A DNA stretch of 64,000 nucleotides from DAOUJH01 sp965116555 (GTDB lineage: Bacteria; Chloroflexota; Dehalococcoidia; Lucifugimonadales; QGNO01): the NCBI GenBank assembly GCA_965116555.1, contig OZ220698.1, forward strand, positions 1,240,001-1,304,000, given 5' to 3'. How positions within the stretch are numbered: the first letter of the stretch is position 1; every line of letters starts with the position of its first letter. A model generated the notes under the pieces. It searched no databases and was not told the origin of the DNA. It saw nothing but the letters and a program-made list of their open reading frames with translations. Both the position numbers and the translations under genes were made by a program. Shown here piece by piece: positions 1-8,002 of the stretch.

Positions 1-410
1 TCTTCGGCCACAGCAACTCCTACTGCGGAGACATCGGATTCTTGCTGGAGCTGCTGCATTTGGGCGTTTATCTCCAATTCGACACACTCGGAATAGTTGG
101 AACTCCGGTCGCTCGGATCCCGCCCTTTCCGGGACCCGAACACAACAGTAGCCACAAGGCAGCTGAAGACGTGCTAGTTGGCGAAGCCATCCCCAAGCTT
201 ATCGATGCAGGGTTCGAAGATCGGATTCTGATTTCCCAGGACGTTTGCTTGAAAGTCCAGCTTAAGCGCTATGGGGGCACGGGGTATACATTCATTCTGG
301 ATAAGTTCATTCCGTTCTTGCGTACCCAGGGCTTGACCGAAGAGCACATAAACAAGCTGATCATCAAAAACCCTCAGCGAGCGCTAACCTTTACCGAACC
401 CGGGCAGTAG
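1..410 (+). CDS. Phosphotriesterase-family metal-dependent hydrolase, C-terminal part
   Basis: The reading frame is open from the left edge (first full codon at base 3) to TAG at 408-410, so only the last ~135 residues are present. The sequence begins F-G-H-S-N, the family's GH motif that supplies a metal-binding His. It continues with the G-x-Y-x-x-F-D-x-x-G strand and ends with S-Q-D in the sheet that normally carries the catalytic Asp (family 'SHD' or 'SxD'), then a helix of the N-P-x-R-x-L type typical of the family's C-terminus. The family hydrolyses organophosphates, lactones or related esters with a binuclear metal centre; the substrate cannot be read from this fragment. It converges on the next gene, which is on the minus strand. 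Confidence 0.8.
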   Translation, partial: FGHSNSYCGDIGFLLELLHLGVYLQFDTLGIVGTPVARIPPFPGPEHNSSHKAAEDVLVGEAIPKLIDAGFEDRILISQDVCLKVQLKRYGGTGYTFILDKFIPFLRTQGLTEEHINKLIIKNPQRALTFTEPGQ

Positions 411-439
411 GTAGACCGCTAAATCACGGATATGAGCGT

Positions 440-1669
440 CTACCTGGAAGCTGCGTCCCTGGCATGCCATTTGTACGCGAAGAGTATGATCACCGCCACC
501 AACTGCACCAGGTCGTCAATGTCCACCCATTCGTCAGCGGCGTAAAAATTTCCACCCTTGGAACCTATCCCGACCGCCGCAATATCGTGCATACGATTGG
601 GGAACCTGGTGTCGCTTGCCAGTGAATTGGTGTACGGCTCCAGTGGCATACCTGTGATTTCACGGACGGCCTCCCCCATGATCACACACGCGGGGTCTTC
701 CCAAGATGTGACAGCGGGATTGGCGCTAACCGTTGGCCCCAGAATCTGACACTCAAACCTTGGGGCAGACCTCTCTATCTCGGCAGCAATGGCTGCTAGA
801 ACGCGTGGAACCGTCAGCGGATCAGTGAAAATCACCCTGAGTTCGGCATGGCACCGATCCGGCACCAGGCCGGCGCTATCCCCTGCAACCACCTTACCCA
901 GGTTGATCTCACATTGGGAAAGCTCACCTTGGTGAAGACCGTGCACAATTGCCAGGCAAGCTTTCAGGGCGTCGCCGCCGTCACTAAAGCGGGCACTGTC
1001 CATCACGCCTTCCTTGGGAATCCCCCGCCAGCCTTTGATCTCCAGTGTGACATCCACTATGCCCCGGCTGGCATTCTCCAGCACCCGCATTCCAAAACCG
1101 GTCTCAGGGGGATGAACATATAGGCAAGCGCCCAAGCCGTTTAGTTTCGCCATGACCGGCAGAGTCCCCCGAGCTCCTCCGCCTTTTCCCGCCATGCTGA
1201 TTACCAGCGGCGCTTCACCAGTTGCCTGATAAACAGCCGCCGCTGCCACCAACATGGCCGCTAGACCTCCCTTGTCGTCGGCGGCGCCCAGTCCATACAT
1301 TCGCCCATCACGCACAAAGGGCTCGGTAGGGTTAGAGTGCCAGCCCTCACCTGGATATTCCGTGTCCACGTGGGCATACAATGCCAGAGGAGCCGCCGCC
1401 AAATTATGAGGGCGTGCCACCAGATTCACCGGCGACTCCTTACCGGGCGGCAAGGGCCAGGTAAACTCCGGGTGCTCCCTGTACGATTCGGGGTCATCCG
1501 TTGATAACTCTACGGAGAAGCCGTGGCGCTGGAGATATCCCGCCACTACCTGCTGGGCTTCGGCTGTAGAGCTGCCGTACAGGCTCGGCGTCAAAATCAA
1601 CTCGGAGAGAAGGTCCAACAGCTCTGAACGCCGACTTTCTGCCAATTTCAAAGCCGTATCTCTGTCCAT
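440..1669 (-). CDS. M20-family (ArgE/DapE/CPG2-like) amidohydrolase, probably with an altered active site
   Basis: A 409-residue protein of normal M20 length. The first metal-binding region is intact: H100-V-D102-T-E and G-A-A-D131-D-K-G-G. Other expected residues are missing. The segment that should hold the catalytic Glu-Glu pair reads A-G-K-G-G-G (160-165). The following 'EP' ligand position appears as V-H186-P-P, and the C-terminal His ligand seems replaced by Tyr in N-F-Y-A-A-D-E-W. Family members hydrolyse N-acyl or peptide bonds with two zinc ions. This one is either inactive as a peptidase or uses a rearranged centre. It is the last gene of a minus-strand group with the aldo/keto reductase 68 bp upstream. 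Family is confident, function is not. Confidence 0.8.
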   Translation of the reverse strand: MDRDTALKLAESRRSELLDLLSELILTPSLYGSSTAEAQQVVAGYLQRHGFSVELSTDDPESYREHPEFTWPLPPGKESPVNLVARPHNLAAAPLALYAHVDTEYPGEGWHSNPTEPFVRDGRMYGLGAADDKGGLAAMLVAAAAVYQATGEAPLVISMAGKGGGARGTLPVMAKLNGLGACLYVHPPETGFGMRVLENASRGIVDVTLEIKGWRGIPKEGVMDSARFSDGGDALKACLAIVHGLHQGELSQCEINLGKVVAGDSAGLVPDRCHAELRVIFTDPLTVPRVLAAIAAEIERSAPRFECQILGPTVSANPAVTSWEDPACVIMGEAVREITGMPLEPYTNSLASDTRFPNRMHDIAAVGIGSKGGNFYAADEWVDIDDLVQLVAVIILFAYKWHARDAASR

Positions 1670-1737
1670 GACGTTGCCTCCTCTGTCATTCGCCGGTCGC
1701 TGTAACTGCTGAGTGCTTAGAGCATTCGCGTCCCTGG

Positions 1738-2778
1738 TCAGACGCCGATCTGCATCTTCATCCAGCGGGAAGTGTTGTGGAAATCGACAACAGCGCTGCC
1801 CGGAGGGACTAGCTCGTCACAGGCGGCTCGCAGATCGTCACTTAGGCTCATATCTAACACGGGAATTAGCGGTTCAAGGTGCTGCAGCGTTCGCGGGCCA
1901 ATCAGCGGGGCCGTTATTCCTGGTTGATCTTTGCACCAAAGGACCGCCAGCTGGGCCGCGCTCAGCCCGGCGTCCGCCGCCAGCGTCGAGAATGCACGCC
2001 CAACCTCGACGCCGCGTTGGGTAACACGATCAGCGTAAAAGCCGCCACGCAAGTCTGCCCGAGACCCCTCCGGGTAATCGGTGCCTGAGCTATAGCGGCC
2101 GGCCAGCACGCCCATGCCCATTGGCGCCCAATTGATCAGGCCAAGCCCCCACTTCTGAGCCATTGGAACCAGCTCGTTCTCGATACGCCGGTCGAGCAGA
2201 TTATACGGTGGCTGCTCCGTGACATACCGGGCCCACCCCTTCGATTCGCTTACCATTATCGCTTCCATGACCTTCCACGCTGGGTGGGTGGAACAACCTA
2301 TATAACGCACCTTGCCTTGCCTAACCAAGTCATTGAGCGCGCCCAACGTCTCGTCTACCGGGATGTCAAAAGATGGACGATGGACCTGATAGAGGTCAAT
2401 ATAATCGGTCTGTAGGCGCTTCAATGACGCCTCACAGGCACGGATGACGTTGAGCCGCGATTGACCGTACTCGTTGGGTCCGAGGACTTCTCTGTAATCC
2501 TCCAGCCTAAAGCCAACTTGCCGTCGACCGGAATCCACTTTGGTTGCGATCAGGACCTCGTGCCGCCTTCCATTCTTCTTCAAAATGCGACCGATGACCC
2601 GCTCGCCGTCACCGTCCGCGTAGACGTCGCCGGTATCCAGTAGATTGATACCGGCATCCATTGCAGCGGTGAGGATCTTTTCGCACTCGTCCTCAGGTGT
2701 CGGATCCATAAAATTGTCAGTGCCAAGGCAAAGCGGAGATACATTGGCGCCGGTCCGGCCAAGCGAGCGATATTCCAT
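1738..2778 (-). CDS. Aldo/keto reductase
   Basis: A 346-residue TIM-barrel NAD(P)H oxidoreductase. The catalytic tetrad of the superfamily is readable as D48 (L-L-D-T-G-D), Y53 (D-V-Y), K80 (I-A-T-K-V) and H133 (Y-Q-V-H-R-P). The N-terminal M-E-Y-R-x-L-G-R-T-G motif is typical of the bacterial AKR11/YajO-like group. Such enzymes reduce aldehydes and ketones of broad range in the cytoplasm; the substrate is not predictable. It lies 133 bp downstream of the ArgH-like gene and upstream of the M20-like gene on the same strand, so co-transcription is plausible but not proven. Confidence 0.88.
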   Translation of the reverse strand: MEYRSLGRTGANVSPLCLGTDNFMDPTPEDECEKILTAAMDAGINLLDTGDVYADGDGERVIGRILKKNGRRHEVLIATKVDSGRRQVGFRLEDYREVLGPNEYGQSRLNVIRACEASLKRLQTDYIDLYQVHRPSFDIPVDETLGALNDLVRQGKVRYIGCSTHPAWKVMEAIMVSESKGWARYVTEQPPYNLLDRRIENELVPMAQKWGLGLINWAPMGMGVLAGRYSSGTDYPEGSRADLRGGFYADRVTQRGVEVGRAFSTLAADAGLSAAQLAVLWCKDQPGITAPLIGPRTLQHLEPLIPVLDMSLSDDLRAACDELVPPGSAVVDFHNTSRWMKMQIGV

Positions 2779-2911
2779 AGTTTGCGCCTCCCTTATTGTT
2801 CGGTTACCACGTCGCTATTGGGTGATTCGGTTTCTAGGCAAAGTTCTCCAAGGATCATTGCCCCTTGCTGGATGCAGGCCAAGACAGACCGTTCATACAC
2901 GGCCACGCTGG

Positions 2912-4432
2912 TTACCCTTGCTGGCTTATAAGAGCGTCGATCGCGCTTTCCAGCTTGCTGGCTGCCACTTGCAACTGCTCATCAGCGGATTCTGCCCATT
3001 TCTCGTCTGCCTCTAGCTGTGCGTAATATTCGGGAAGCCGGCGTCGTGATTCCTCGGGTGACGGGCCGCCGTACAGCACACGCCTATCAACAAATTTGGA
3101 GGGATCCAGCGCTTCCTCAAGAAGCTCCTGACTCAAGCCTACGGTCTCTCCATAGTAAGCCATTGCCGCCTCGTCCAGCATTTCCGAGGTGACATCTCTG
3201 GGATGGATGCCCCTTTCATCGCTGAACCGCACAAGCACGCCCACAATTTGATGAGCCGTGCGCCAAGGAAGCCCTTTTTCCGCCACCAGCATCGCGGCCA
3301 CGTCGGTACCTTGTGCCCAGTAGGCTCCTGCCATTTCCTCCATTCGCTCCCTCTTTATTTCCATCGCAGGTATCAGATCGGTAAACCAGCCCATCGCCTG
3401 CGCGACCCTGTCAAAGGCACGGTGCAGCGACGCCCCGCCGTCGGTGGTGAACTCTCCGCCGGAATAGTTCTGTCCGCCATATGTAGTCACCACTCCGCCT
3501 ATGGTCTCCTCAGACGAAGCTCGCACTGTGCTGAAGATTGACGGGTTCCTCTTCTGCATCATTATGCTGCTGGTGCTGCAGAAGCGGTCGGGTATGTCCA
3601 CGTACCCCGCCTCAGAAGTGAACCAGAAATTGATGTCATTTGCCCATTTGGACAAGCTCAGGTGCACGCCTGCCGCCACCATGATGGTCTCCACCGCGTC
3701 GTCCTCAAAAATGATGGAGTCAAAAGTGTTTCTGAGCACGCCTTCAAAGCCAAGGAGTTCCCCAACACGATGCCTGTTTAACAGAAAGCTGGAGCCGGTC
3801 ATTATGGCCGCGCCGGCTGGGCTCTGGTTCACCCTATGGTAGGCATCGGTGGCTCGCTGGAAGTGCCGCTCCAGCACTGACCCCCACGCCATGAGCTGAT
3901 GACCCAAGGTGACCGGCTGGGCGTGCTGGCTTCCCGTGTAGCCGGGCATTACGACGTCCAGGTTCTGTTCCGCCGTTGCCAAGATCGCTCTTCTCAACCG
4001 GTTGATGCCCTTCAAGAGTTCCCCTAACCGGTCGCGCTCCCGAATCCGACGCCACACCGCTCCCAGGTCTCCTGAGCTTCTCCCCAGGTGAATGCGCCCG
4101 CCTACGTCGTAGCCCAAGCGACGGATCAGGTATTTCTCCCCAGAGTGCATGCCTCCTTCGATCTCCTGGCGGACCTCAGCCATACCCTCTTGCTCCATTT
4201 CTCTAAGCGACTTCAGCATGGCAACTGCGTCTTGGCGAGGTATCAGATCTTCCTCGGCCAGCATCACCAGATGCGCCTTATCAAACATGTGGTAGGCGTC
4301 CAGCGACGCTGTATCTGCGGAGCCGCCCACACCCAGAGCAAAGGGTCCTCCAAGGCCCGGCAGCATGGGCTCGTTTAACCTAATGCCTGGAGAGCGAGGG
4401 CCATCGTATTCTGTGTGGGGCTTCCTCAACAT
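2912..4432 (-). CDS. Argininosuccinate-lyase-like protein of the fumarase/aspartase superfamily
   Basis: A 506-residue protein with the superfamily signature S-S-I-M-M-Q-K-R-N-P at 287-296, which carries the catalytic loop serine. It also has ArgH-like blocks around 162-180 (P-G-Y-T-G-S-Q-H-A-Q-P-V-T) and 212-228. Two ArgH hallmarks are changed. The H-T-G-R-S-R-N-D-Q block reads H-L-G-R-S-S-G-D (115-122). The family's T-H-L-Q His, part of the His-Glu relay, is Gly (G167). It is therefore unlikely to be the housekeeping ArgH and may be a lyase for a different substrate. It is transcribed divergently from the binding-protein gene at 4687. No arginine-biosynthesis gene lies nearby. Confidence 0.82.
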   Translation of the reverse strand: MLRKPHTEYDGPRSPGIRLNEPMLPGLGGPFALGVGGSADTASLDAYHMFDKAHLVMLAEEDLIPRQDAVAMLKSLREMEQEGMAEVRQEIEGGMHSGEKYLIRRLGYDVGGRIHLGRSSGDLGAVWRRIRERDRLGELLKGINRLRRAILATAEQNLDVVMPGYTGSQHAQPVTLGHQLMAWGSVLERHFQRATDAYHRVNQSPAGAAIMTGSSFLLNRHRVGELLGFEGVLRNTFDSIIFEDDAVETIMVAAGVHLSLSKWANDINFWFTSEAGYVDIPDRFCSTSSIMMQKRNPSIFSTVRASSEETIGGVVTTYGGQNYSGGEFTTDGGASLHRAFDRVAQAMGWFTDLIPAMEIKRERMEEMAGAYWAQGTDVAAMLVAEKGLPWRTAHQIVGVLVRFSDERGIHPRDVTSEMLDEAAMAYYGETVGLSQELLEEALDPSKFVDRRVLYGGPSPEESRRRLPEYYAQLEADEKWAESADEQLQVAASKLESAIDALISQQG

Positions 4433-4533
4433 GGTGCACCTCAGTCGTTCTTAAAAGAGATTACGGAAGTCGCACTATCTTACTTGAAAACTAAGCACTC
4501 CGCCATTAGACCTGTAATCGATGGTGTATTCCC

Positions 4534-4563
4534 TTGACAAGCTGTAAACCGTGTGAGTAGTAT
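4534..4563 (+). promoter_or_regulatory. Candidate sigma-70 promoter for the binding-protein gene
   Basis: TTGACA at 4534-4539, an 18-bp spacer and TAGTAT at 4558-4563 (4 of 6 to consensus), 123 bp before the ATG at 4687. It lies in the 254-bp divergent gap. The -35 is perfect, the -10 mediocre. Confidence 0.4.
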
Positions 4564-4686
4564 CCGTGTTGCGGCCATTCAAGCACCAAACACAATATTC
4601 CCACGCTCAATTTTTCTATTACGATAAGGGATAGGGGGTTGGTGTGAATGACTAGCACATGCTTCAGAATCGTAAGGGGTGGATCT

Positions 4687-6558
4687 ATGCAGTATACAAA
4701 AATAGCTAGAAGATTGAGTGGCGCACTGGTAGCATTAGCTTTGCTAGGCGTCATGGCATGCGGCGGCGCGGAGGAGGCGACACCGACTCCTTCAGCTCCT
4801 ACGGTGCCCAGCCCGACGCCTACGGTGCCCAGCATCGTTGCTCCTACGGTTGCACCTCCTACTCCTACAGCTGCCCCCGGCGAGGTAGTGGCAGCGCCCA
4901 CGGCTACCAACACTCCTACGGCAGTTCCTGTAGGAGACCAGCCGAAGTACGGAGGGGTAATTAATATAGCGGGTGAGAACGCCGAATACATTGACCCGTT
5001 CCATATCCGCTCTAACTGGAACTGGTACAACTTCGGGAACACCTGGGGCCAGTTGATCCGTATTGATCCTCGCGACCGAGTTTCCCTTCAAGATGATCTG
5101 GCCGATAGTTGGGAGCTCAGCGAAGACGGATTGACCTGGAAGTTCCATATCCGCGATGGAATCGTAGATCACGAAGGCGGCACTTTCACCGCCGAAGACG
5201 CTCGCTGGAACATAATCCGCATAAAGGAGAAGCCCAACGGAGTCCCCGGACGCCGCCAGGGATGCATGCGAGAGTTTGTAAGCGATATCCTGGATGACAA
5301 CGGCAACGTGGTGGCCAACCCCGGCGCCGAGGTCACAGGCCCCAACGAGTTGACTGTCCGGTTGGTGGCGCCGCGCGGCGCGTTCGTAGGATGCGTGACT
5401 TCCGCATTCATGCAGTTCCAACCCTCCAAGTACACCAGGGCCATTGACACTGCGCCTGGTGGAGTGTACAGAGACCTGGATTTCACGAAGGGTGAGGTTA
5501 TTGGCACCGGACCCTTCAAAGTAGTAGACCATGCTTTGGAAAACTTCGTGAAGACAGAACGGCATGAAGCTTACTATCGTGAGGGGTTGCCGTACCTGGA
5601 TGGTTATAATGAGTTTGAAATCCTGGATCCAGCTACCAGAACCGCTAACTTCATCTCCGGACGCGTTGACGCCTTCCCGTTGTTTGGAGCTCCTAAGAGA
5701 CCGGACGTGGAACGGATGGTCGCGGAACTTGGGGCCGACAACGTGAAGTTCAGCCGTGTTCCCGCCGTTGGAATGAGGGTGCTCCAACTCAATACGCGGA
5801 AGCCTCCCTTCGGCCCCGTGGGCGACTCCGTGGCGGACGACATTCGATGGGCCATTCAGTTGACCCTAAACAGGGACAATATTAACAAGCTGGCCTTTGA
5901 CGGCATCGGTTTCCTGGCGCCGCCGTACTACATTGGATGGGAGTGGATTTTCACGGAACAGGAGTGGTTCGATCAGTTCCCCGGCTTGGACTCCTCTCCG
6001 GATGTAAAGGCCCAGCACATCGCCGAGGCCAAGGCGTTGATGGAGAGCCATGGATTCGGTCCGGATAACTTCCTCACCATCCCCTCCTATTTGACCAGCG
6101 CCAGCGGCAAGAACGAAAGCGAGGTCATTGCAGACCAGCTAAAAGAGATCTACATCGATCTCAAGATACTTGTGCAGCAGTCCGGCCTCATAAGTGACGC
6201 GATTGAAAATGGTGACTTCGATATAACTCGGCAGAGCCGGGGAGCTCCATTCCCGGACCCCGACGCATTCAACATATCTCTCTACTTCCAGAATAAAGAC
6301 GGCGGCTTCAACTACACAGGATGGGAGAATCCCAAGTGGAGAGAGCTGTACGAGCAGGAAGTTATTCTGGATTCAGAAGAAGCGCGGGCTCCGCTGCTGA
6401 GAGAGATGGCCACAATCATGTATCATGACGCCACGCTGATCAACTATATCCGCCCAGGCCTAATGTACACGCATCGAGGCAACTGGCGTGGCTACACCTT
6501 CCCTATTCACCACGTTATGAACGCCTCTCTGGAGTACACCTGGCTGGCTGATCAGTAG
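4687..6558 (+). CDS. Peptide/nickel-type ABC transporter substrate-binding lipoprotein (SBP family 5)
   Basis: A 623-residue exported lipoprotein. It has a basic N-terminus, a hydrophobic stretch and a lipobox ending V-M-A-C, then a Thr/Pro/Ala-rich linker of ~50 residues before the mature domain (K-Y-G-G-V-I-N-I-A). The body has family-5 features: a D-D-L-A-D-S-W-x-x-S-x-D-G-x-x-W block, an F-x-x-R-x-G-x-x block and a GTGPFK element. ATG 4687 is preferred over the in-frame ATG at 4648 because AAGGGGTGG lies just upstream and the signal peptide begins there. It delivers oligopeptides or similar solutes to a DppB/DppC pair, presumably the convergent permeases at 7061-8962. No ATPase gene is adjacent. 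Confidence 0.9.
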   Translation: MQYTKIARRLSGALVALALLGVMACGGAEEATPTPSAPTVPSPTPTVPSIVAPTVAPPTPTAAPGEVVAAPTATNTPTAVPVGDQPKYGGVINIAGENAEYIDPFHIRSNWNWYNFGNTWGQLIRIDPRDRVSLQDDLADSWELSEDGLTWKFHIRDGIVDHEGGTFTAEDARWNIIRIKEKPNGVPGRRQGCMREFVSDILDDNGNVVANPGAEVTGPNELTVRLVAPRGAFVGCVTSAFMQFQPSKYTRAIDTAPGGVYRDLDFTKGEVIGTGPFKVVDHALENFVKTERHEAYYREGLPYLDGYNEFEILDPATRTANFISGRVDAFPLFGAPKRPDVERMVAELGADNVKFSRVPAVGMRVLQLNTRKPPFGPVGDSVADDIRWAIQLTLNRDNINKLAFDGIGFLAPPYYIGWEWIFTEQEWFDQFPGLDSSPDVKAQHIAEAKALMESHGFGPDNFLTIPSYLTSASGKNESEVIADQLKEIYIDLKILVQQSGLISDAIENGDFDITRQSRGAPFPDPDAFNISLYFQNKDGGFNYTGWENPKWRELYEQEVILDSEEARAPLLREMATIMYHDATLINYIRPGLMYTHRGNWRGYTFPIHHVMNASLEYTWLADQ

Positions 6559-6589
6559 TCTAGTCTTGACAGAGCATCATCGGAATGCA

Positions 6590-6627
6590 GACGGGGCGCT
6601 TCTTAGAAGCGCCCCGTCTTTTTCTTG
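6590..6627 (+). terminator. Rho-independent terminator after the binding-protein gene
   Basis: A perfect 13-bp stem (6590-6602 with 6606-6618), 3-nt loop, then a T-rich tail (6617-6624). It begins 31 bp after the stop at 6558. The opposite strand has no T tract, so it is one-directional. Confidence 0.93.
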
Positions 6628-6631
6628 GTAC

Positions 6632-6951
6632 GCTTAGCTATCAGTCCATATCAAGCTCGTGGAGAAAAAGCCGCCTTGGCGCCATAGGAACAACCCAACT
6701 GTCACTGCAGAGCGCCGGAGTACTCCGTGGTTAGTTGTACGGATTTATCTGCCGCGCAGCTTTGGGTCCAACACGTCGCTTAGTGAGTCGCCCATCCCAA
6801 ACACCACCAGGGTTAGTGCGGCACCAGGAAAGATGCCAATCCAAGGGGCGACTATAAAATAAGACTGGGATTGCTGGCTGAGCATAGCCCCCCAGGAAAT
6901 CAACGTCAGCAGGAGTGCCAATGCCAAAGAAAGCTGAGTGACGCCTCTATG
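6632..6951. repeat. Tandem direct repeat, copy A (duplicated 3' end of the permease gene)
   Basis: This block matches 6957-7274 from 'GCTT(A/G)GCTATCAGT' through 'CTCTATG', separated by only 5 bp. The offset is 321-325 bp with small indels. Positions 6841-6902 match 7166-7227 with a single mismatch. The flanks are more diverged, so the duplication is not brand new. The block covers the permease C-terminal codons and ~110 bp beyond the stop. Confidence 0.9.
6745..6940 (-). pseudogene. Orphan 3' fragment of the DppC-like permease gene
   Basis: The minus-strand frame ending in TAA at 6747-6745 encodes the same last ~55 residues as the intact permease at 7061-7957 (I-S-W-G-A-M-L-S-Q-Q-S-Q-S-Y through D-P-K-L-R-G-R). 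It lacks the upstream protein, promoter and start. Relative to the intact gene it has an in-frame 9-bp deletion that removes Asn-Val-Leu before G-D-S-L, plus substitutions such as L-S-D for L-R-D. The reading frame is still open, so decay is recent or the fragment is short enough to escape stops. It would not fold as a transporter. Confidence 0.85.
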
Positions 6952-6956
6952 GTTTG

Positions 6957-7274
6957 GCTTGGCTATCAGTTCGTCTCAAGCGTGTGGTAAGACGCCTTGG
7001 CGCCATAGGAAACCTAGCTATGGCTGCGGAGCCCGGCACTTCGTGGTCAGTCTTGCAGATTTACCTGCCGCGCAGCTTTGGATCCAACACGTCGCGTAGG
7101 GAGTCGCCCAGGACGTTCATCCCAAACACAACCAGCGTTAGCGCGGCGCCGGGAAAGATGCCAATCCAAGGGGCAACTATAAAATAAGACTGGGATTGCT
7201 GGCTGAGCATAGCCCCCCAGGAAATCACATCGGCGGGAGTGCCAATGCCAAGGAAGCTGAGAGACGACTCTATG
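6957..7274. repeat. Tandem direct repeat, copy B (inside and just after the intact permease gene)
   Basis: Partner of the repeat at 6632-6951. It contains the true 3' end of the permease gene at 7061 plus ~104 bp of downstream sequence. The long near-identical core (7166-7227) encodes the conserved S-W-G-A-M-L-S-Q-Q region. Confidence 0.9.
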
Positions 7275-7957
7275 ATGATCATGAAACCTATCAGCGCGGT
7301 GGACACCACAAGTAGCGGAGCAAAGGAGTTGGGTAATACGTGTCTAAAAACTATGCGAAAATCGTTGGCGCCTATTGACTTGGCTGCCTCCATATATGGT
7401 GTCTCCTTGATGCTCAAAGCTGCAGATCGGACAACACGGGCTATCCTGGGGGTATAAACAATAGCCACGGCGGCAATTATATTGTTCAACGATGGGCCGA
7501 AAGCGGCCATCAAAGCTAAAGCAAGGAGCAGTGACGGGAAGGCTGTTGTTCCATCAACAAAGCGCTGTATTACAAGATCCACCTTGCCACCCAAGTGTGC
7601 GCTGGTCACTCCTATCAGCGCCCCTGCTATGCCGGCAAAAATAACGCCTAGCAAGCCCACTTTCATTGACACACCTGTTCCGTACATAGTACGGCTCAGT
7701 ATGTCACGCCCCAACTCGTCCGTACCAAACCAGTAGGTCGCGTTCGGGGACTGCAAGATAGCGTCCACGTTGGTCTTCAGAGGGTCGTGCGGCGCGATTA
7801 GTGGCGCGGCCACGGACACAAAACTGGCAACGAGCAATATAATTACACCGGTAGCGCCCAGTGGCTTACTCAGCATGAAGCGCCGGACTGCCCTGAGCCG
7901 CCGGTATACGGCGTCTCTTCGCTGAACATCTTCAAGGACTATCTCTTTTTGAACCAC
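7061..7957 (-). CDS. ABC transporter permease, DppC/OppC type
   Basis: A 298-residue inner-membrane protein with ~6 hydrophobic segments. It has the N-terminal OppC_N stretch (K-P-L-G-A-T-G-V-I-I) and the family's W-F-G-T-D-E-L-G-R-D block at ~96. The cytoplasmic EAA loop (E-A-A-K-S-I-G-A-N-D) contacts the ATPase. It ends with V-L-G-D-S-L-R-D-V-L-D-P-K, the usual DppC C-terminus. Start is GTG 7957. It follows the DppB-like gene by 45 bp on the same strand, so the two form an operon. Its 3' end is duplicated downstream. It likely pairs with the binding protein at 4687. Confidence 0.93.
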   Translation of the reverse strand: MVQKEIVLEDVQRRDAVYRRLRAVRRFMLSKPLGATGVIILLVASFVSVAAPLIAPHDPLKTNVDAILQSPNATYWFGTDELGRDILSRTMYGTGVSMKVGLLGVIFAGIAGALIGVTSAHLGGKVDLVIQRFVDGTTAFPSLLLALALMAAFGPSLNNIIAAVAIVYTPRIARVVRSAALSIKETPYMEAAKSIGANDFRIVFRHVLPNSFAPLLVVSTALIGFMIIIESSLSFLGIGTPADVISWGAMLSQQSQSYFIVAPWIGIFPGAALTLVVFGMNVLGDSLRDVLDPKLRGR

Positions 7958-8002
7958 TATGACTTGTCCTTCAGTTTATCCACTGCCTATCCAAGTCTAA
8001 GT

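Noticed and set aside
4792..5787. Long minus-strand open frame (331 codons) opposite the binding-protein gene
   Set aside because: It mirrors the codon structure of the plus-strand gene, has no family features, and the plus strand is clearly coding.
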